Of a DNA stretch of 17,124 nt, positions 15,161-17,124 are shown one piece after another. Positions within the stretch are counted from its first letter, which is position 1, and each line of letters starts with the position of its first letter. This DNA comes from Patescibacteria group bacterium UBA1875 (GTDB lineage Bacteria; Patescibacteriota; CPR2; UBA1875), in the NCBI GenBank assembly GCA_002338125.1, contig DDHN01000007.1, positions 1 to 17,124 on the forward strand, given 5' to 3'. The notes under the pieces were generated by a model. It saw only the letters and a list, made by a program, of their open reading frames with translations. It had not been told where the DNA came from and made no database searches. The translations under genes were made by a program, and so were the position numbers.

Positions 15161-15183
15161 CATATAATAATCTAATGTGTCAA
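15154..15183 (-). promoter_or_regulatory. Promoter of the toxin-antitoxin operon
   Basis: On the minus strand a perfect TTGACA (15183-15178), an 18-nt spacer and TACAAT (15159-15154) predict a start near 15147, the first base of the GTG codon. No ribosome site precedes it, consistent with a leaderless transcript. Confidence 0.65.
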
Positions 15184-15187
15184 TATG

Positions 15188-15697
15188 CTACCAAAGCTTA
15201 ACCCCTTCATGCCTAAAATTATCGCAAATATCGTCACCACTACCCCAACCATCAGTATCATTGTCGACGTCCCCTTTCCTTTTGTCGGGACCAGCCGAAC
15301 AAAAAAGAGAGGAAGTAGCGTAATACTGACCAAAGTTATCATCATAAGCATAGGGGCTGCCCCAAGGATCATACTGGTAATCATCAACTTGTTTTTGCTC
15401 TATAAATCCAAGTCTCTTCATATCAAGTAACGCATTTACCCACCAAGCACCTGGCGGATCAACGCAGGCCGGACAAAAGTCGCCATTAGAACTATAAGGT
15501 CCTGGAACAGGAGGGTATTGACCATACCGAACTGCGAATGCCTCAAATAACCCCTTTATATCACGCATTTCAACTCGAGCACTTGTCTGCATTGATTGCC
15601 TATTAGCAACCTGAATTGCTCCGATTGAAAGTACTGAAAGTAGCGAAATAATCGCTACTACTACAACCATCTCTACCAAAGTAAACCCTCGCTTCAT
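15188..15697 (-). CDS. GspG-like type II secretion/type IV pilus pseudopilin
   Basis: The 169-aa protein starts with a class III prepilin signal, KRG|FTLVE (2-8), cleaved after Gly by prepilin peptidase and then N-methylated. A hydrophobic helix (about 10-30) anchors it in the membrane and packs the pilus core. The C-terminal DPWGSPYAY and the GPD...D..GDDI region match the calcium-binding end of GspG, the major pseudopilin. Two Cys pairs could form disulfides. No other secretion genes are in view, so it may serve a type IV pilus instead. A TATAAT box lies a few bases upstream and no Shine-Dalgarno is seen. Confidence 0.85.
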   Translation of the reverse strand: MKRGFTLVEMVVVVAIISLLSVLSIGAIQVANRQSMQTSARVEMRDIKGLFEAFAVRYGQYPPVPGPYSSNGDFCPACVDPPGAWWVNALLDMKRLGFIEQKQVDDYQYDPWGSPYAYDDNFGQYYATSSLFCSAGPDKRKGDVDNDTDGWGSGDDICDNFRHEGVKLW

Positions 15698-15705
15698 ATA
15701 ATTGA

Positions 15706-15711
15706 ATTATA
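15706..15711 (-). promoter_or_regulatory. -10 box upstream of the pseudopilin gene
   Basis: On the minus strand TATAAT lies 8 nt before the ATG at 15697, placing the start within a few bases of the codon (near-leaderless). The -35 region is T-rich and poor, and overlaps the groEL terminator tail. Confidence 0.4.
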
Positions 15712-15730
15712 TATAAAAAAGATAAGCATT

Positions 15731-15759
15731 AAAAGATGGCGGTCTAGCCGCCATCTTTT
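15731..15759 (-). terminator. Rho-independent terminator after groEL
   Basis: AAAAGATGGCGG and CCGCCATCTTTT form a perfect 12-bp stem with a 5-nt loop. On the minus strand the stem ends in TTTT, ending groEL 25 nt after its stop. The symmetrical A/T flanks would also work from the other side. Confidence 0.85.
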
Positions 15760-15783
15760 TCTTCCTGCCTGAATTCTCGATCT

Positions 15784-17124
15784 CTAATACATTCCACTCA
15801 TGTCTGGCGTCGGCGTATTAGGGGTTGGAGGCTCAGGGATATCAGCAACAACCGCCTCAGTTGTAAGGAGCATGGCCGCAGCCGAAGCAGCATTTTGAAG
15901 AGCACTCCTAGTTACTTTTGCTGGATCGATTATTCCCGCTTTGAGCATATCTTTGTAACTACCAGCAGCAAAGTCATAGCCATAATTTTTGTCTGAATTC
16001 TTTTTTATCTCAGAAATAATAACATCGGCTCGTTCACCAGCATTTTCAGCAATCTGTCGGAGTGGAGCTTCGAGTGCTTTTCTGACTATCTCTACTCCTA
16101 CCATTTCTTCCTTAGAGACTTTTATTCCCTCAAGTGAGGTGATAGCCCTAACAAGTGCAACACCACCACCTGGAACAATGCCTTCTTCAACAGCAGCCCG
16201 AGTAGCTGAAAGTGCATCTTCGACTCGATGTTGCATTTCTTTTTGCTCTACCTCAGTTGCTGCCCCCACCTTTATAACCGCAACGCCACCTGAAAGTTTA
16301 GCAAGTCTCTCTTGAAGTTTTTCTTTATCCCAATCTGAATCTGATTTTTCTATCTGAGCCTTTATCTCCGCTATTCTTTCAGCTAGTGCTTTTTCGTGCC
16401 CAGTACCTTCTATAATTGTAGTATTCTCGGCATCAGCAATTACCTTGCGAGCTTCACCAAGTTGCTCCACCTCAACATTTTCAAGGGTGAGTCCTAGCTC
16501 CTCAGAGATCACTTGCCCTCCGGTCAATACAGCGATATCAGCTAGATATTCCTTCTGTCTGTCACCAAATCCTGGAGCCTTAACAGCTAGTGTATTGAAA
16601 GTGCCCCGTAGCTTGTTAACTACCAAGGTAGCCAAGGCCTCGCCTTCAATTTCATCCGCAATTATAACTAGCTCTTTTTTTCCAACCTGTGCGAGTTTTT
16701 CAAGTAACGGAACAATTTCATTTATCGAGCTAATTTTTTTGTCAGTAATCAGGATCTTAGGATTATCATAAACAGCTTCCATTTTAGTTGTATCAGTAAC
16801 CATATAGGCAGATACATATCCTTTATCAAATTGCATCCCCTCAACCACTTCTTTTTCAATACCAAGTGTTTGACCTTCTTCAACGGTAATAACTCCATCG
16901 CGGCCAACTGTCTCCATAGCATCAGCAATTATTTTCCCAACGTTTTCGTCAGCAGCTGAAATAGAAGCGACACTAGCGATATCTTCAGAATTTTTAACTT
17001 CCTTTTTTATTTTAACCAGTTCTTCGATGACTTTAGCTGTGGCCGAGTCAATGCCTTTTCTAATTGCCATCGGATTAGCCCCTGCTGTTACGTTTTTTAC
17101 TCCTTCTTCAATCATGGCTTGGGC
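15784..17124 (-). CDS. groEL: Chaperonin GroEL (5' end cut by window edge)
   Basis: The visible 446 residues match GroEL from about residue 105-110 to the end: AQAMIEEGVKNVTAGANPM, the DGVITVEEG segment (34-42 from ATG 17115), EGMQFDKGY, the apical domain with KAPGFGDRQKEYL, and VEEGIVPGGGVAL and ENAGERADV in the equatorial part. It forms the double-ring folding chamber with GroES in the cytoplasm. The N-terminal ATP-site GDGTTT lies beyond the right edge. The C-terminus is PDMSGMY after a Pro/Thr-rich stretch, with no Gly-Gly-Met repeat tail. ATG 17115 is internal; the frame continues to the window end. groES is not in view. Confidence 0.97.
   Translation of the reverse strand, partial: AQAMIEEGVKNVTAGANPMAIRKGIDSATAKVIEELVKIKKEVKNSEDIASVASISAADENVGKIIADAMETVGRDGVITVEEGQTLGIEKEVVEGMQFDKGYVSAYMVTDTTKMEAVYDNPKILITDKKISSINEIVPLLEKLAQVGKKELVIIADEIEGEALATLVVNKLRGTFNTLAVKAPGFGDRQKEYLADIAVLTGGQVISEELGLTLENVEVEQLGEARKVIADAENTTIIEGTGHEKALAERIAEIKAQIEKSDSDWDKEKLQERLAKLSGGVAVIKVGAATEVEQKEMQHRVEDALSATRAAVEEGIVPGGGVALVRAITSLEGIKVSKEEMVGVEIVRKALEAPLRQIAENAGERADVIISEIKKNSDKNYGYDFAAGSYKDMLKAGIIDPAKVTRSALQNAASAAAMLLTTEAVVADIPEPPTPNTPTPDMSGMY

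Noticed and set aside
15185..16771. Plus-strand reading frames opposite the pseudopilin and groEL
   Set aside because: They are antisense shadows of well recognised conserved proteins, with low-complexity Ser/Pro-rich translations.

Overview
The window looks like a piece of a small, AT-rich bacterial chromosome. My best guess is a Candidate Phyla Radiation (Patescibacteria) genome, but this is inference and there is no 16S gene here to test it. The hints are very tight packing (stop/start overlaps, convergent genes overlapping by 8-14 nt), many starts without a Shine-Dalgarno or on apparently leaderless mRNAs (TTG, GTG, ATG), a GspG-like pseudopilin, and a GroEL without the usual Gly-Gly-Met tail. 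TGA is a real stop (for example in the ATGA overlap at 10293-10296), so the recoded Gracilibacteria/Absconditabacteria are unlikely.

Layout. (1) 1-2943, plus strand: a family 2 glycosyltransferase with what looks like the tail of a Nudix domain at its N-terminus (open to the left edge), an MNT-type nucleotidyltransferase, and a divergent 3-dehydroquinate-synthase-fold sugar phosphate cyclase. They overlap and look like one operon for a carbohydrate or cyclitol product. A convergent P-loop protein resembling HPr kinase follows. (2) 3902-8057, minus strand: from the promoter end, an SPPY-type (probably N4-cytosine) methyltransferase and an MvaI/BcnI-family endonuclease form a type II restriction-modification pair. 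Next come a PD-(D/E)XK nuclease-like protein and a double zinc-ribbon protein of unknown function. An unknown gene is divergent at 8182, and the regulatory gaps share GTATAC-centred motifs. (3) 8959-13518, plus strand: a ParB-domain/DNA methyltransferase fusion, small terminase, large terminase and large serine recombinase. This is a phage-like packaging and integration module with no capsid, portal or tail gene in view. (4) 13511-14209, minus strand: a DUF3800 protein whose start directly abuts the terminator of tRNA-Asp. (5) 14286-17124, minus strand: apparently host chromosome, with tRNA-Asp(GUC), a Doc-like toxin/HTH antitoxin pair, a type II secretion-like pseudopilin and groEL (5' end cut by the right edge).

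The simplest reading is that regions 2-4, or at least 8959-14209, are a mobile element or prophage remnant inserted beside tRNA-Asp and loaded with defence-type genes. I could not find a direct-repeat att pair, so the left boundary is unknown. The least explained parts are the nuclease/zinc-ribbon pair (3902-6416), the packaging genes without structural genes, and the operator-like repeats around the methyltransferase genes.
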